Source: an uncultured Clostridium sp. (GTDB lineage Bacteria > Bacillota > Clostridia > Lachnospirales > Lachnospiraceae). From it: a DNA stretch of 6,377 nucleotides. Positions 4,993 through 6,377 of the stretch are shown here, piece by piece. A program made the position numbers and the translations under genes. Each line of letters begins with the position of its first letter. Within the stretch, counting starts at the first letter, position 1. The DNA lies in the NCBI GenBank assembly GCA_900551135.1, contig URUX01000141.1, forward strand, positions 1 to 6,377, written 5' to 3'. The notes beneath the pieces were generated by a model. That model did no database searches. It had not been told where the DNA came from and saw only the letters and a program-made list of their open reading frames with translations.

Positions 4993-6024
4993 ATGGCAGT
5001 AAAAGTAGCTATCAATGGTTTTGGCCGTATTGGCCGTCTGGCTTTCAGACAGATGTTTGGTGCAGAGGGATATGACGTAGTAGCTATCAACGATTTAACT
5101 GATCCAAAGATGTTAGCAAATCTGTTAAAGTATGACACCGCTCAGGGTGGATACTGTGGACATATGGGCGAAGGCAAGCACACTGTAGAAGCAGGTGAAG
5201 GCTGCATTATCGTTGACGGCAAGACCATTACCATTTACAAAGAGCCAAACGCAGCAGATCTTCCATGGGGAGAACTTGGCGTAGACGTAGTATTAGAGTG
5301 TACTGGCTTCTACTGCAAGAAGGACAAAGCTATGGCTCACATCAATGCAGGCGCTAAGAAAGTTGTTATCTCTGCTCCGGCAGGCAACGACTTAAAGACC
5401 ATCGTATTCAGCGTAAATGAAGACACCTTAACCGCTGATGATCAGATTATTTCTGCAGCTTCCTGTACAACCAACTGCTTAGCTCCTATGGCTAAGGCAT
5501 TAAACGACTATGCTCCAATCCAGTCCGGTATCATGAGCACCATCCATGCTTACACTGGCGACCAGATGATCTTAGACGGTCCTCACAGAAAGGGCGATTT
5601 AAGAAGAGCAAGAGCAGGCGCTGCTAACATCGTTCCAAACTCCACCGGTGCTGCAAAAGCAATCGGCCTGGTTATTCCAGAGTTAAACGGCAAGCTTATC
5701 GGTTCTGCACAGCGTGTTCCGGTTCCGACCGGTTCTACCACCATCTTAACTGCAGTTGTTAAGGGTGCAGACGTAACTGTAGAAGGCATCAACGCAGCTA
5801 TGAAGGCAGCAGCAAGCGCATCCTTCGGCTACAACGAAGATCCGATCGTATCTTCTGACGTTATCGGCATGAAGTTCGGTTCCTTATTCGATGCTACTCA
5901 GACCATGGTTTCCAAAGTTGGTGATGATTTATATCAGGTACAGGTTGTTTCTTGGTATGACAACGAGAACTCCTACACCAGCCAGATGGTTAGAACCATT
6001 AAGTACTTTGCTGAATTAGCATAA
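4993..6024 (+). CDS. gap: Glyceraldehyde-3-phosphate dehydrogenase, type I (glycolytic)
   Basis: This enzyme oxidises glyceraldehyde-3-phosphate with phosphate and NAD+ to 1,3-bisphosphoglycerate in cytosolic glycolysis. The 343 residues show the NAD-binding start INGFGRIGRLAFRQ (7-20) and Asp34 in AINDLTD, typical of NAD+ preference. The active site SAASCTTNC (154-162) carries catalytic Cys158, with His185 in HAYTGDQ (185-191). NSTGAAKAIG (216-225) and QRVPVPTGS (240-248) are phosphate-site elements, and WYDNENSYTSQMV (321-333) is the C-terminal signature. The length is normal or slightly above the usual 330-340. The ATG is 9 nt after AGGAGG (4978-4983). Codon use is narrow (GTA, GCA, TTA, ATC, AAC favoured), as in very highly expressed genes and unlike the accessory genes at 36-2242. 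It is followed by pgk, the next pathway step. Confidence 0.99.
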   Translation: MAVKVAINGFGRIGRLAFRQMFGAEGYDVVAINDLTDPKMLANLLKYDTAQGGYCGHMGEGKHTVEAGEGCIIVDGKTITIYKEPNAADLPWGELGVDVVLECTGFYCKKDKAMAHINAGAKKVVISAPAGNDLKTIVFSVNEDTLTADDQIISAASCTTNCLAPMAKALNDYAPIQSGIMSTIHAYTGDQMILDGPHRKGDLRRARAGAANIVPNSTGAAKAIGLVIPELNGKLIGSAQRVPVPTGSTTILTAVVKGADVTVEGINAAMKAAASASFGYNEDPIVSSDVIGMKFGSLFDATQTMVSKVGDDLYQVQVVSWYDNENSYTSQMVRTIKYFAELA

Positions 6025-6042
6025 TTGAACCTTAGACCTGAT

Positions 6043-6075
6043 GGGGTCCGGTCTTTTGGACCGGGCCCCTTTATC
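6043..6075 (+). terminator. Intercistronic GC-rich hairpin between gap and pgk (partial terminator or RNA stabiliser)
   Basis: Arms GGGGTCCGGTC (6043-6053) and GACCGGGCCCC (6059-6069) form 11 pairs with one G-U, around the 5-nt loop TTTTG, followed by TTTATCTATT. The stem is strong but the U-tract is short and broken. A partial terminator that lowers pgk relative to gap, or a 3' end that protects a processed gap mRNA, would both fit. No separate promoter for pgk is visible in 6025-6099. Confidence 0.7.
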
Positions 6076-6099
6076 TATTGAAAGAAAGGGGTAATTCCA

Positions 6100-6377
6100 A
6101 TGCTTAATAAAAAATCTGTAGATGATATTAATGTAAAGGGCAAACGTGTCCTTTGCAGATGCGATTTCAACGTACCGTTAAAAGAAGGCAAGATCACAGA
6201 CGAGAACCGTCTGGTAGCAGCTCTTCCTACCATTAAAAAACTGATCGCTGACGGCGGCAAAGTAATTCTTTGCTCCCATTTAGGCAAACCGAAAGGAGAG
6301 CCAAAACCGGAATTATCTTTAGCTCCAGTAGCAGTAAGACTGAGCGAACTGTTAGGCCAGGAAGTAAAGTTTGCAGC
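6100..6377 (+). CDS. pgk: Phosphoglycerate kinase, N-terminal part (cut by window edge)
   Basis: This enzyme transfers phosphate from 1,3-bisphosphoglycerate to ADP, making ATP and 3-phosphoglycerate directly after the gap reaction. Ninety-two complete codons of an expected roughly 395 are present. The N-terminal substrate-binding domain shows RCDFNVPLKEG (20-30, with Asp22 and Asn24 at the 3-phosphoglycerate site), DENRLVAALPTI (34-45, Arg37) and CSHLGKPKGEP (58-68, His60). Lys63 replaces the Arg common in SHLGRPKG, a conservative change. The ATG is 8 nt after AAAGGGG (6085-6091). It lies 75 nt after gap in the same direction, with only the hairpin at 6043-6069 between, so it is read as the second gene of a gap-pgk operon. 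Confidence 0.97.
   Translation, partial: MLNKKSVDDINVKGKRVLCRCDFNVPLKEGKITDENRLVAALPTIKKLIADGGKVILCSHLGKPKGEPKPELSLAPVAVRLSELLGQEVKFA

Overview
The window looks like chromosomal DNA of a low-to-moderate GC anaerobic Firmicute, most likely a gut Lachnospiraceae/Clostridia member. The reasons are strong AGGAGG-type ribosome binding sites, a two-subunit oxygen-labile iron-sulfur serine dehydratase, a gap-pgk glycolytic cluster of clostridial type, and a candidate Rex (NADH-sensing) operator at gap. The species assignment is inference only.

Left part (1-2280, plus strand): an AT-rich accessory stretch of small orphan genes. In order it holds a membrane-anchored small protein that seems to have lost an internal piece and shifted frame, a possible scrap of a cytidine-deaminase-type gene, a class I SAM-dependent methyltransferase, a minimal nucleotidyltransferase (GSx10DxD), and a small DUF4177-like protein. 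These genes are loosely spaced and partly decayed, as in a slow-turnover accessory region. A long hairpin (2290-2341) separates them from the convergent operon that follows.

Middle part (2366-4803, minus strand): a three-gene operon transcribed as PHP-family (HisJ-like) phosphatase, then sdaAB, then sdaAA. The last two encode the beta and alpha subunits of L-serine ammonia-lyase, which turns serine into pyruvate and ammonia. The sdaAB stop codon lies inside the sdaAA Shine-Dalgarno sequence, so the subunits are probably translationally coupled.

Right part (4804-6377): a compact divergent promoter region with two sigma-A-type promoters back to back, then gap (glyceraldehyde-3-phosphate dehydrogenase), an intercistronic hairpin, and the 5' end of pgk (phosphoglycerate kinase), cut by the window edge. 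An 18-bp dyad overlapping the start of the gap transcript closely resembles the clostridial Rex site, which would tie gap-pgk expression to the NADH/NAD+ ratio.

I found no convincing new defence or mobile system. The best leads are the Rex-like operator, the decayed gene remnants at 36-458, the cysteine-rich SdaAA C-terminus, and the unexplained pairing of a PHP phosphatase with serine dehydratase.
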